Shown in pieces: positions 1 to 14,900 of a DNA stretch of 64,000 bases (positions within the stretch are counted from its first letter, which is position 1; each line of letters begins with the position of its first letter). A program made the position numbers and the translations under genes. The stretch is from Certhia americana (taxonomy: Eukaryota > Chordata > Aves > Passeriformes > Certhiidae), in the NCBI GenBank assembly GCA_018697195.1, contig CM031873.1, positions 1,970,077 to 2,034,076 of the forward strand, given 5' to 3'. Below the pieces are notes generated by a model, which saw nothing but the letters and a program-made list of their open reading frames with translations, searched no databases and had not been told where the DNA came from.

Positions 1-219
1 AAGGGGAGACCTGCTGCTGAGGCTTAGGCTTCTGCTTCCTGACCTGGCTAAGTTTTGCTACCGAGTAGATTTATATGTCATTAACAGGTTGTCTACTTAG
101 TGCCAGCTGCCCTGACACTGCTTGTCAGCATCAACCCTTCAATAACAGGTATGGTACTGTTGTGCAAAACAGTCTCTGCTCAAATTTTGCCCTCAAAAGG
201 TTGTTTTGCCTTTTTGCCG

Positions 220-243
220 TTTTTTTTTTTTTTTTTTTTTTTT
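220..243. repeat. poly-T tract (24 T)
   Basis: An uninterrupted run of T on the plus strand, in what is probably a TMEM220 intron, about 100 bp before the first exon I can propose. The length suggests a simple repeat; on the plus strand it could act as a pyrimidine tract but it is not directly next to an AG. Confidence 0.9.
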
Positions 244-340
244 CCCCCTGTTTAATTGAACCACAGATTCAAATCAGGCTGTGTGGAAGCACATCCTACT
301 ACCTTCTGAGGGCAAAAAGCTGCAGGGTCTATCTCTTCAG

Positions 341-3381
<3,041 letters not shown>

Positions 3382-3892
3382 TTGGGTGGCAGAAAGTTAC
3401 TGTGCTGCCCTTACTTGCCTTTGGTTTCGGTGCTTAACGAAAGGTGAGTGTCAGTTTGATAGGACCCAAGAATTCCTGGCTGCTTCCAGCAGTGCAGAGT
3501 GAGATTTGGTAAAATGTTGAGGAACACTCAAATCTGAGTGGGGAATTTTTCTATGAAAACTGTTCACCTTGCTGCTTCGTACATTTTCCAAGAACCATTG
3601 ATCTAATGTCTGTTCTGTATATTCAAGATATCACTGCATCCCTGGATCACTCTCCAATCACCTCATAGTTTGGGAAATCTACTATTCTGTAACATAAGGG
3701 ACAAATACTATTTATTAAATGACTATTTACAGCCATAGAACTTTCAAAAATGTGCCTGGATAATCCATTTCAGACTTACTGGAAAATTGAGCAGCCTGTA
3801 TTTCTGTCCTGTGCTAGGATCATATGTAGAATATAGCTGAAAAAATTATTTTTGCTATTATCTTTAACGGAAAGTCACTGGTTTTACTGAGT

Positions 3893-3898
3893 AATAAA
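3893..3898 (+). promoter_or_regulatory. TMEM220: Candidate polyadenylation signal for TMEM220
   Basis: AATAAA about 510 bp after the TMEM220 stop codon. An ATTAAA near 3714 and another AATAAA near 4412 are alternatives. Confidence 0.45.
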
Positions 3899-4597
3899 CA
3901 CTATTTTTTTAAAGAAAGCTCAATGAAAGTTTCCATATCTTTTATTTTCTGAGAGATGCATATTCAAGCCTGTCACCAGCAGATATGGGCACTGTCACAA
4001 CTCTGCTGCTCACCTAATTTTTCTTGGAAAGCAGAACCCATGCAGTAGCCTTGCAGCAGCAAGCACATCCCACTATTCATCCTGGAGAAGGAAGCAGCAG
4101 TGGATCCACTGGACTCAGGAGCTGGCTGGGACAGAGCCAGGACAGCTCCAGGTGTAACACACACCACCTTTGTTGAGATGGGTGTCAGAGCTCACTCTCT
4201 CAGCACTGCTGCAGGTGATCCCAGCTGTGCACACAGAGCACAGCCTGAGTATCTGCAGCATTCCGTGGTGCAGCAGAGATGGTCTGAATTCTCCTTAGGC
4301 TCAGCTTTTTCTGAGGATTATTTCAGTCTTTCAAAGCAATGTTGGAAGATTGAATTAGGCTACAGGCTGGATATATTCTGTCCGACACGAGACCTTAATG
4401 TTCACAGAAGATAAATAAATAGAGGTTTTTAGAACCCCCTGTGGCTGGGCAGGTACAACTCTGCATGCTTTAATGCTCACTGAGAGAACAGCAGTGGGGC
4501 TTTTTTGAACAGTATTTTTTAGATGGTTTGCATCTTTTCACAGTAACAATCCAGTCTGGACTGGGCGTTTGAAATCGATATTCTGCAATCCAGTATA

Positions 4598-4603
4598 TTT
4601 ATT
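4598..4603 (-). promoter_or_regulatory. ADPRM: Candidate polyadenylation signal for ADPRM
   Basis: TTTATT on the plus strand, so AATAAA on the minus strand, about 210 bp downstream of the ADPRM stop codon. Confidence 0.4.
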
Positions 4604-4814
4604 TCAATTATTGGCCTTCTCTATTCTCCCAGTGAGAAATCAGGTACCTTCTTACAGAAACGTAATTTCTAAAATTCTGTATCCAAGAGAGTACCACCTG
4701 AGCTAAAGCAATAAGGATCAGCCATGCACAGCTTTCTAAAAGCAAACAGCTGACTCTCCTACATTTTTGTCCGAGTCCTTCCTGAAGAAGAGCAATCAGT
4801 ATTTGCTCGCTATT

Positions 4815-6625
4815 TCAGAAATGCATAACTCTGTCAGGAATTCTGCCCCTTCCCTTTAGTACCATTTTATCTTCGTAGACGTACACAGTTCCGAAAGCGT
4901 TGCTGTCTGGGGGTGTCTCGATCACCCCCTCCAGGGTGAGGTGATGAACCCCGTGAGAGTCCAGGCAGTAGGCACCGTCGTGCAGGTGCCCTGCGAGGAC
5001 GCAGACCACGCATTGGTGTGAGTGCACAACTGACAGGGCAGCCTCGTAATTCCAGGCCAGGCAGACCCCGTTCGAAGCAGACGGATGAATGGGCACGTGA
5101 GCTGCAGTCCAGAGGGAAAGAAAGAAAGAAAGAGAGTTAAAGTGTGATAAATCTGCCTCACTGCTGGGAAGTTCAGCCATCCAGCTAAAAGCTGGCCCCC
5201 AGAGTGAGGCATGGTTGCTGCTCTGCTCTTTTACAGGTTCCATCTGTACCTCACCAGACCAGCTACACGTTTTCTGCAGCTAATATACATGGGCTAGCTA
5301 ACTTTATTTTTTCCACTTATTTCCATACACCTCCCATCAAATATAGGGGTTGGAACCAGATTAGCCTTAAGAGCCTTTCATAATCCATTCAGGTTGTCTA
5401 TTTATCCCCCTCCATATCCACCTACCCGTAACTATAACTTTTTCTTGGTTTTCATCAGAGAACTTGAGGACTTCATCAAACCACTCCAGCTGGGCTTGGC
5501 TAAATCCTCCATTAAATGCTACAAAATGAGGTTCTTTGAGCCCTGCAATGAAGAAGAAGGTTAGGCACAAATGCATTCACCTCCCATGGCTCCTCTATTT
5601 GCCTTATGAAAATCTGCTGATGGTTGGTTTACGCTTAGAACCTTTGGGTTTGTTCTTTTTTTTTTGCATTTCTTCAATCAAAACTCCACCCCACCTGCAC
5701 ACAGAATAAGATTATTCGTTAGTGTTTTCGGGAGTTTTGGTCACAAAACTGTGGCTGTCTCCTGTCGCTGTTGGGTGTCCCCCTGGCATGGAGCAGGGTG
5801 GGCACAACTCGGTGCTCTGCAGCAGCCGCTTCCCCTAAAGGTGTGCGGGGTTCCGATAATGAGCACAGCACAGCCCCAGCCCAGAGGCACCGCGGCAGCA
5901 CCAGGCGTACGAGGGAGCATCTGCAGTGCCCGCCTGGAGCCGCACTGACGGCAGGGTGGCGGCGGAGATGGGCAGCAATGGGCCACATGCTTGAGCCCCT
6001 GGCATCCCGCTGTCAGCACCGACAGCTCCGGACAGCGAAGGCTCGGCCGCGCCCCAGCCAAGCCGGAGGTACCTTCGGGGCTGTTGAGGTCATCGTTGGG
6101 GTTCTTCTCCCGCAGCACCCGCAGGGATTCCTGGTAGCGGAGGCTGTCGGGCTCTGCGCCCAGGGTGCTCGTGTCATAAGAGTCGAGCACGACGAGGCGG
6201 AGGCGCGGGGCCGGGCTGCAGTGATAAGCGTGGCACTCCCTGTCCGGGGGCCCGTCCGAGCCCCCCGCGGGGCGGCTGTACAGCCCGCTGTTCACCAGCC
6301 GGGCCCGGCTGAAGTTGTAGAGCTCGTGGTTGCCCCACGCGTGGTGCACCGGCACCGAGAGCTGCCCCAGCACCTCCAGCACCTGCTGCAAGGCGCTCTC
6401 GGCCTCGCCGCGCCGGGCGTTCTGCCCGTCGATGATATCGCCCAGCTGCACCACGAACTCTATCGGCGGGCTCTCGCTGGCCCACGCCTGCACCGCCTCC
6501 CGCAGCAAGCGCAGGCTGTGCCGGTAGTAGCGCCGCCGGTAGCCGCCGAAATCGTGCCCGTCCTCCGCGTCCGAGAACTGGATGTCAGCGACGACCCCGA
6601 AGGCGAGGCGCGGCGCGGCCTGCAT
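4815..6625 (-). CDS. ADPRM: Manganese-dependent ADP-ribose/CDP-alcohol diphosphatase (ADPRM)
   Basis: This enzyme hydrolyses ADP-ribose, IDP-ribose, CDP-glycerol and CDP-choline to nucleoside monophosphates; it is a cytosolic member of the calcineurin-like metallophosphoesterases. Three coding exons on the minus strand: 6625-6073, 5542-5426 and 5101-4815, joined in phase by GT..AG introns, 957 nt and 318 residues, slightly shorter than the human protein (342). The metal-binding motifs are present in order: DIQFSD (D14), GDIIDG (residues 62-67), GNHE (98-101), a histidine in AHVPIHP, and GHLHDG near the C-terminal part, then [17 protein letters not shown] and a [11 protein letters not shown] end typical of the family. 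The start sits in a gccgccATG context. It is head to head with SCO1 and converges on TMEM220. No breaks or missing catalytic residues are seen. Confidence 0.93.
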
Positions 6626-6670
6626 GGCGGCCTGGGGCGGGCCGGAAGGGGCGGCGCGGGCAGCGGGAAC
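6626..6670. promoter_or_regulatory. Bidirectional GC-rich promoter between ADPRM and SCO1
   Basis: Only 45 bp separate the two divergent start codons. The surrounding sequence (about 5.9-7.1 kb) is CpG-rich, like a CpG island, and I see no TATA box. With so little space the two 5' UTRs must be very short, or each transcript must begin inside the other gene's first coding exon. The exact start sites cannot be read from the sequence. Confidence 0.75.
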
Positions 6671-9600
6671 ATGGCGGGGGTGGCGGGGCTGTGGCGGCTC
6701 CGGCCGGGCGGGCTGCGGGGCTGCGCGGGGCTATGGCCGGTGCCGCTGCCGGGCTCGGCCGTGCGGGGCTGGCCGGTGCTGCCGGGCTCGGCCGTGCGGG
6801 GCTGGCCGGTATTGCCCGTGCCCCGCAGCCGCCCGCTGTCGCAGTTGCCGCCGGGCCGCGGGCCGCGGGCGGGCGCTCAGAGGCGGGTGAGTGAGCGCGG
6901 GCGGCGGGCAGGGCAGGGCAGATCCCGTACCCTGAGCACTCACTCCCCAAACTCCTTGTCCCCCTCAGCTCGTGTCCTGGCGATCGCTGGCGGCCACCGT
7001 GGTGCTGGGGGGAGGGCTGCTGGCCGGCATGAAGGTGATGAAGCGGCATAAGGAGGAGGGTGAGTGCGGCGTGCCGGGGGAGTCGCGTTTCATGTTCAGA
7101 TGAAACGTTTTTCGTGTTTTGAGGATGTGGGGCTTTGCATTCGGATGTATTTTACCTGCTTGGGCATCCTGTGTTAGCGTTCAGGAACACAGATAATCAT
7201 GGATTGATTATATGCAGGTGCTTTTATTGAAGCGGGCGGGAACTAGGGGTATTGCAACCCAAACCTAGCTCCGTCGTCTTTGTCTAGGGTGCACATATTT
7301 ATACAATTTCAGCTATAGCAGTTATACAACTCTAATTACATCAATAATCACTGTATCAACCTTATCATTACGGTTTTATTAACTTTATCAATATTGCTTC
7401 ATGAAAGTTAGCTCATCCTTGTATCAACAGGTACGAATCTTATCTCTGGGTGGGTGTCTTGGAGACCCCAAGTACCAGTTCCTGCCATGGGTGGATATTT
7501 TGGAAATCCCAGTTACCCATTCCCGTAAGCCTTTAACCCATCCCTAATACCAAGCATTCTTGCAGCTTACTTCTACATGCTTTTTAAAACATTTAACCCT
7601 ATACTAACAACTGTGCCGCAGCGTTGCGACAGGGTCACTTGGTGCCTGCGTTTATGGAAGTGCCGCAGAAAAATTTCCAAAATTAAAAGCAGTTCAAGGT
7701 TTTAAAGTTTCTAGGTTGGGATAGCTGTGTTTGGCTGCATGCTGTGTCAGCCTGTACAGCTCAGACACGGAGCTGGGTGTTGTGGGCTTGCTGGGTTCGT
7801 GAGCTTTGCCCTCTCCTGCAGGAACTGCCCGCACATTTCCTTTTCATGGATTTACTGTTGAAAACAGGTATTGCAGCTTTTAGGGTATGTTCAGTTTTCA
7901 ACAGATGCTGGTTTTGTTGTTTCACAGCAGGTCAGGTATCTGTCTTTATTTTTCCCTGTTTGAAACAAAAAAATTCAGTTGGGTAACAATGAAAGATAAT
8001 ACCACGTTTCAAAGGAATTTAGTGATATATTTGGTTTTGTCCAAAAGGAACACTTTCTGGAAGACACGTGCACCATGGGTTTCTGCGGGACAGGCGTTGG
8101 TGGATCTTGACATGACCCTGAGCTGTGTCTGACTCGGCTGCTCCTAAGGCTTGCCTAGGAAGCATTGTGCACTGTGGCATGTGTGTTTGATTCCCACTTG
8201 TGTTTTGTAGAACTGGAGAAGGAACGAAACCGAGGCATTGGGAAGCCACTGCTCGGAGGGCCCTTCTCGCTCATCAGCCATGAGGGACAGCCCAGGACTG
8301 ACAAGGACTACATTGGCCAGTGGGTGCTGATCTACTTTGGCTTCACTCACTGCCCTGACATCTGTCCTGATGAGCTGGAGAAAATGATTGCAGTAGTAGA
8401 CGAAATTGGTATGGGAATTCAGTTGGTGTAGGGGTCCATAAACAGGGATTTTGGGAGGGTCAGGTATAGTCTGATAAAATACCACAAATGGTGATAACTG
8501 GTAATATTTCTTTAAAAATGCTGGTGGGTATTATTCAGTAATTGAATTAATTGCTAAGGAGTACATAAATCAATCCCTAGAGTCATTAGGGTCTAACATG
8601 ACAGCGCTGATCTTTCCATAGCAGGGAGCTTGGCAATAAAAAGATGGTGTCAGGTTACAGGAAATACATTACATTGTATTTTTGCCAAGAAGTGACTGTG
8701 AGGTATGTTAGGATTTTTTTCCCTCTATTTTGTTCATCTCTGTGAGGTTCTCTCCCAGAGCAGAGTGGCTGTGCTGTGGAATGCAGGGAGGAGGAAGGCT
8801 CTGTGTTAGCTGTGTCTTCTGAGCCTGCAGACCCTGAAAAATTACTCAGCAGGGTTATCGGTAACCCAGTATAGGGGAAATCAGACCAAAGTGAAGGCTT
8901 TGGCTGGATCATGAAGGAAAGAGCCTGGATTGTGTTTCCATGTTTCCTCCTGCTCCAATATTGCAGTGTGCTTTCCTTGAGCCAGTGTTCCAACACATGC
9001 ATCACACCACAGCATCTTCTGCAGCAGAGCCAGTCTGTCATCCCTCCTGAGCAGGGCAGAGCCTTGGGCTGCGGGGCTGCAAGCTCCCAGCACAGACACA
9101 AACATTGCATCTTGTGGCACTTCTTCACTCCCACATCTCTCCCCTGATAGGGGATACCTTTTTCAGAAGTCTTTGTTAAGTAAAAAGGTAAACTGGACTC
9201 TTGGCTGTTCTTGCTCTCCAGGTTGTTTATTATTTTCTGATCAGCAATTTCTGCACACCAGGCTTTACACCAACTTGGTGAGAGGGAGAAAAGGCACCAA
9301 AAAGCCCCAAACACACAAAGAGAATCAAGGTTCTCTTCAAGATAATTCACCCAATTCTCACCAAGAACAGACATTATTTCTACTTTTCTACCAATAACCA
9401 ACTAAATCTCTATTCACAAGACACTGTGGCAAATTGTGCCCAATGGTCCTGTGTCCCCAACACTGCAGAATGTGAAGGAGATGGAGAAGGAGGAAGAAAC
9501 CTAAAAACCACAAGGATCCTCCAGCTTGTCTTCATCTCCTTACCATACCAACAAACCCAAAATCTAAATTTCTCCCCCTGTGATAAATTCCATATTCTGC

Positions 9601-11142
9601 TACTAATTGACATTCTTGAAAATTCTGTTCCATCCCAGAGCCTGGGAAACCCTTTCCATGGACGAAGGTTAAAAGTAGGATTTGTCAGAGGGTTTGGATC
9701 CTTCAAAACATGCAGAGGAATATTCTCTGCATTCTGGGTTCCAACACATCTCATGGCATTTGCTCCCTTCACAAATTACATAAATAAAGCTGCACAAAAT
9801 GGTCTTTTTTTTCAGTCACTTGGGGTAGGCTTGGATTGATATTACATGGCTATGACTTTGTTTGAAGGAAGATGAGAGAGGATACCTGGTTTTCTAAAAT
9901 AAATAATAATTGTTAATGTCACAGATCGAATTCCATCTTTGCCTAATCTGACCCCACTCTTCATCACCATCGATCCTGAGAGGGACGACCAAGAAGCCAT
10001 TGCCAGATATGTTAAAGGTATTCCTGCTTTCTTCCTCTCTGTCTCATAGCATGTGGTACAGGGATTCTTTTCACTAAAGTGTGTAAATCTTCTTTCTATC
10101 CAGAATTTTCTCCAAAGCTGGTGGGATTGACTGGTAGCAAGGCACAGATTAACCAAGTGGCTAAAGCATATCGTGTGTACTACAGTGAAGGGCCCAAGGA
10201 TGAGGATAACGATTACATAGTAAGTAAAAGGAGCCTTTGTTTACTCAAAGATTGTGGATAAGAGCAGCATGTACATTTTAAAACCAGCTATTGGATCTTT
10301 ACTGAAGTCCCATTAGCAATGGTATGTAAAACTGTCAGAACCACAGTGTCCTCCTGCAAGCTCAGAACCTTACCAAAGTGTGTTCTAAATAATCCCAGAA
10401 ATGCAGACAGTAGCACAGGAACTAGCAAGCCTGGCAATAGTCGAATTTCTTTCTGATCTGTAACATATTTGACTGGCTCTTTTCCTACGTGCTCCAAAGT
10501 CACTGTGGTTTCCCATTTCTAATGCAGCTGAACTCAGAGCACGGCTCTGAAATTAGAAATTTCAGTCCTGAGAAATCATGGCTTCCAGTGCCAGATCTCT
10601 GTGCCTCTGCTGAGAAAGATGTTGTCACGGTTAGGTGCAGACAGCACTTGCAGCGTCATTTAAACAGATTTGCAATGGAGTTAATTTTGATAAAAATGCA
10701 ATTGGAATATCCGGGATGTGCATGGTGAGGCTGCTCAGTGCGCCGGCAGGAGGCGCCCCTGTCCCGCATGTCCCTGTATCCCACTGCTGATCCCGATCCC
10801 ACATCTGTCCCGATTCCTGATCCCACATTTCCCTGTATTCCACTGCTGGTCCCAATCCTGATCCCACATTTCCCTGTATCCCACTGCTGGTCCCAATCTC
10901 GATTCCACATTTCCCTGTACCCAGTGCTGGTCCCAACCCCACATTTCCTTTCCGAGCTGGTGTGCTGTGATTTTGTGGTCTCTCTTACCAAGCCACCCCG
11001 TGCTCTCTTACAGGTGGATCACACAATAATTATGTACCTGCTCGGCCCTGATGGGGACTTTGTGGACTACTATGGCCAGAATAAGAAGAGTGCTGAGATC
11101 TCAGCTTCCATTGCTGCACACATGAGAAAACACAAATCCTAA
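6671..11142 (+). CDS. SCO1: SCO1, mitochondrial copper chaperone for cytochrome c oxidase assembly
   Basis: SCO1 is an inner mitochondrial membrane protein that delivers copper to the CuA site of COX2. Six coding exons: 6671-6886, 6969-7059, 8211-8408, 9925-10017, 10104-10219 and 11014-11142 (stop TAA), 843 nt and 280 residues against about 301 in human. All introns are GT..AG and phases agree. The N-terminus is rich in Arg, Pro and Gly, like a mitochondrial presequence; a hydrophobic stretch (about residues 78-93, [14 protein letters not shown]) is the single membrane anchor. The thioredoxin-like domain carries the copper-binding CPDIC (C150, C154) inside [15 protein letters not shown], and the third ligand His241 in [22 protein letters not shown] and [14 protein letters not shown] are also family hallmarks. 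Exon 1 contains a tandem repeat. Intron 2 holds an LTR-like repeat and intron 5 a minisatellite. Confidence 0.95.
6751..6816 (+). repeat. SCO1: 33-bp in-frame tandem duplication in SCO1 exon 1
   Basis: Two copies of a 33-bp unit (6751-6783 and 6784-6816) differ at two positions and encode an 11-residue unit, [11 protein letters not shown], twice in the predicted mitochondrial presequence. Because 33 is a multiple of three the frame is kept. Confidence 0.9.
7182..7619. mobile_element. LTR-like repeat in SCO1 intron 2 (probable solo LTR)
   Basis: An AT-rich block with 'gcttttattgaagcgggcgg' near its left end, a reverse-orientation poly(A)-signal context typical of avian LTRs read backwards. 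A 6-bp direct repeat AGCGTT borders it (7176-7181 and 7620-7625), which would fit a target-site duplication, but the inner ends are not clean TG..CA. Its identity as an LTR rests on resemblance to songbird repeats from memory. Confidence 0.45.
10772..10946. repeat. Minisatellite in SCO1 intron 5
   Basis: About four imperfect copies of a unit of roughly 41 bp, with the core 'cccactgctggtcccaatc' followed by 'cccacatttccctgta'. The first copy carries an internal duplication and the last is shortened. It ends about 70 bp before the last SCO1 exon. Confidence 0.85.
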
Positions 11143-11984
11143 AACAGAAGGTCTTCAAAGATTGCTGTGAATATCACCCGTGGGTTTGGCTGTGATTGGA
11201 CATTGGAGTTAAAGCAGAAGCACACAAATGTAACATCCTGTCAAGCAGGTCTCCTTTCTTCCCAATAAGAAAGGTATCCATGTTTCTGCAAACAAAATCT
11301 CTACAGAGCCTTCCCCATGGATATAATTTCCAACAGAAATGGGTACAGGATAAAATGGGACTTCTTTGAAATTGAATTGAATTGGGACTTCTTTGAAATG
11401 TTGTTGAGAGCAAAGAATGGAAAGCACTTCTCACTTGGGAAGAACGTGTGTGTTGCTGGTAAAATATTGCTGGTAAAAAAGATTTGCTGGTCTGGCAAGA
11501 CATCTGCAAGGACAACAGTCACTGCAGGAGGATTAGTTGATGCAAAGCCATGGGGCCATGGCATTCTCAGAGGAGCTGTGCCTTCTGGTTTCTCTGCACT
11601 GTTTTGCCTTCTGGGAGAGGCAGTTGCACTATTAGAAGCAGGGGAGCTTTAAGAGTGCTTCCTTGTCCAGGTTAAGAAGGTGAAGACCACTGAAAGCACC
11701 AGTAGCTTCCACACATGGGACCAGCCCTGTAGTGAGCCTGATCATTTCATCTGAATGCAGAAATGAAATGTATTTTTCTGGTGATTTTTCCAGGTGAACA
11801 CTGTTCACTTATAAGGAAAAGAGAAAATTGGGTTGCAAACAGGTTTTTCTTCTGGCAAAAATGATGGTATGTGTAGTTGCTCTGCTTGTGCTGTGCTGAG
11901 TGGGGAAATGGGGAGGGTGGAGGGGGGCTGTGTCCATGCACAGGGCTGGCAATCAGATACATTTTATGCAGTGCAGCATTTGAA

Positions 11985-11990
11985 AATAAA
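11985..11990 (+). promoter_or_regulatory. SCO1: Candidate polyadenylation signal for SCO1
   Basis: AATAAA in the context 'gaaaataaagattg', about 840 bp after the SCO1 stop, giving a 3' UTR near 0.87 kb. Confidence 0.45.
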
Positions 11991-14900
11991 GATTGATTTG
12001 TATAGGCAGTTTATATTTGTATTCCCTTAGGTTTGACCAGAATATCATCAGAATTTTGTATACTGGTCATATTTCATATTCTTTCTCTGCTTTCCTTCTT
12101 TTTAAAAAGCAGTATTTATTTCTAGTCATACACAGCAGGAGCTGAATGTGCTATTTTAAGCTGAACCTCAGAGAATGGCCCAGAGGAGACAAATCAGAAC
12201 AGTTCTTGGTGTGAGTCCTAGAGAGTCTTAGACTGAACACAGGTGTTCCTGCAGGTAGCACTGGTGTTCTGAGTGTGGGGGTTGGAAGAGAACGTTCCCA
12301 TCCGAGGGCAGGTGCAAAGCCTGTGGAAAACTTCTGTCTTTCCAGAATTGTGAAAAACAGTAAACTTCACCTATTTCAGAGCAGTGACATCTCTCATGCA
12401 TTTTCACATATATTGGATACTTGCTCTCTTCCATGGGTTACACCTTCAGGTCTGTATTTATTTGATCCCTTGGGATTTGTTTGTTTTGTGGAGTCCTCAG
12501 GGCCCCCCTTTGCCCCATCTCTTACCAGCCTGTGGCTGTGCTCTGTACAGCAGCCTGTGTCTGCCCTTCTCAAGGTCTCTGCTGTCACATCAGGCCTGTA
12601 TTTTAAATACTGCAGCAGTGTGTTGGGGCCAAATACCTTTTCTGCACAGAGGACAGTCTGGAAAATCATGATTGTATGAAGCAATGGTAAGTAAAAATAA
12701 ATCAGATAGAAGCACCTGCTCAGAAGAAAGAATTGGTGATACAGCTGAGCCATGTTAAAGCAGAATTTGGACAAACCTCTGTCCTGAGGCTTTGCAAAAT
12801 CAGCATGAGCTGCAGCCTGGGAAGAGTCACCTGTTACACTCATTTCTCTAAAGCTCATTTGCAGCTGACTTCATACTACAGAGACAAATACAGGATTCCT
12901 GTCTTCTCCCAAATGTTTTGGCAGCAGTATCGTGTCCTTTACCTTGTTTTTCTGTGTCCTGAAAGGCAGAGCCAGCTGACACAGGAAGCTTATGGCAGAC
13001 TGGGGGGAGTATGGCAAAGGCCCAGAAAGATTTCAGATGGAGGGACATGGCCCTGGCCTCATGGCAGTGGAAGCAACTGATGTCCTGCTTTTTTATTTCA
13101 GCCTCCCAATTTGACTATGCCCGTAACTTTTCCCTTGCCTTTTCCAGGAGGGAGACTTTCTTTGGAAATGAGATTTTTTTTTTTTTTTTGTGGTTGTGGT
13201 TGGTTGTGCAGTTTTGTTGTTCTTTGGCATTATTTTTTCTTTATTTGGAGTTTTGTTTGTTTATAAAAACCCTGAAAATGTTGTTTAGGCAACTTTTAGG
13301 ATTTCCCTGCCCTGTTCAGTGTGACAAGAGGGAGCACAGATGTGTTCCATGTATGTTTAGGAGGCCCAAGGGTTGTGCTAAGTTCACACTGGGAGAAGCA
13401 GAGCTGGTCAAGGAGGAGAAGGGAATGTTCTGGAGGTGCTTAGAGATGCTTTGTCAGCAGATATTCAGTATTTTTCCAGTCCAGTATTAGAAATGAAGCA
13501 AACTCCTTCTGTACTCATTGTAGCCAAATTCCCGTATCCCCAAGTGCAGTGCCCAGCCCACAGGGAGGGAGCTGGGCTTTGGCAGGGAAGGTTTGTGACA
13601 GGGCTGCTGGCATGGGGCTGAGCAGAGCCAGGCTGCCCAAGCAGGTCTCCTCTCTGGAAACTTTACCAGGTGACAGGTTTCATTTGGGAGCCAGATTTGT
13701 TGGAGCCTGGTGCTGTGCAAGGTGAGCCTGTGTTCCCCAAGGCCAGCAGGGACCCCTGGTACCCCACAGACAGAGCACAGTCCTGGCAGGGGCCAATCCA
13801 CAGAGCTCTGCTGTGTGTGCCCACAGCACTGCCAGCCCTGGCCTGCTTGTCCTGGGAAATACCAGTGGCAAACAGCATCTCCTCTGAGGGGCTGACATTC
13901 AAAACCCCAGCTGAAGAGCTGCTGCCATCCCAGGCTGGGGACCAGTGACAAGATGTCTGAGGAATGAGGATCGGCTCCATTTATCTCCCCAAGGAGGGCA
14001 GCACATTCCTGATGTGCTGCCTGCATAGCCCATTACATTAACTCAGCTAATGAGTGGCACTTAATCCACATGGGTGAAGCTTGGCTGTTTAGGAATGTTC
14101 TCAGCACCAGCATGGGCAGAATCAGGGCCTGAAGAGGTGCAGAGACTGTGACCTTAAACAGCTGCAAAAGCCCTGTGTTGCATTTTCAGTTGTGACCATG
14201 ATTCAGATAAGAGGGGCTCTCAGAATGTCTGTAGTCCAACCCCCTGCTGCAGTCACCCAGAGCTTGTTCACAGTCTGAGAAAGAAAGCAAGTGTTCCTCA
14301 TCTCCAGCTTGGGTCAAATTCATGTGTGGTTGGACATGCTGTTGCTCTTTCTCCCCTTCTCCAGTGCCTTTGAAGATATCTACATTTTCTGAGCCTTTTT
14401 TCACTTGATCAGACGTGTGTGGTTCTAGCACTGACCTGGCATTCCAAAGATGTGTAGCCATCACAGCCAGGATCTAGGATGAAGGCTCTCACGTGGTTTT
14501 GGGTGAACTGCGGGATGGAGCTGGGGGCTGAGCATTGAGTTGGGCTCTTCACCACCCCTCTGCAAATCAGTATGCATTTTCAGTCAGGTAGAACAAGCAA
14601 TGCACGGGCTGCTGAGGAGTCAAACAGAGCTGGGAACAGACTGTCCTAATGCACTGAAGTTGCTGGTTGGTAATCCAGACTCTCCAGCCCCTGCTGCTGA
14701 AGCAGTGTACTCACCTGGAGCTTCCAGGAGCTGTGGCTCCAGCACAGTGTGTGCTGGGGCTGCTCAGGAGCTCCCCAGCCTTGGGGCAGTGAGTCTATAC
14801 TCAGTGAAGCAGATGTGCTGGTCTGTGCTGCAAGAGGAATGGCCACAGTCCATTCTTTGAACTGACAAGCCCCTCAGTTTTACTGGACTGCTGTTAGTTT

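Larger units (their letters stand above)
3382..4814. other. Convergent intergenic stretch TMEM220/ADPRM
   Basis: About 1.4 kb between two stop codons that face each other. It should hold both 3' UTRs: the plus-strand AATAAA at 3893 and the minus-strand signal at 4598-4603 leave roughly 0.7 kb between the predicted RNA ends. A second plus-strand AATAAA near 4412 could extend TMEM220. I see no further gene here. Confidence 0.6.

Noticed and set aside
5771..7051. A plus-strand open frame of 426 codons
   Set aside because: It lies antisense across ADPRM exon 1 and overlaps SCO1 exon 1 in another frame. The GC-rich CpG island lowers stop frequency; the composition is Ala/Arg/Gly-rich with no domain, while both overlapped genes have clear conserved motifs.
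8655..9401. A minus-strand open frame of 248 codons in SCO1 intron 3
   Set aside because: No recognisable domain, mixed low-complexity composition and no promoter or splice support. Probably chance.
9160..9800. Possible LTR or retroviral remnant in SCO1 intron 3
   Set aside because: The texture is somewhat repeat-like, but no diagnostic LTR ends, poly-A layout or coding match could be seen.
14186..14464. Possible CR1 3' end in reverse orientation
   Set aside because: Only one short phrase ('gtccaaccccctgctgc') fits; too decayed to call.
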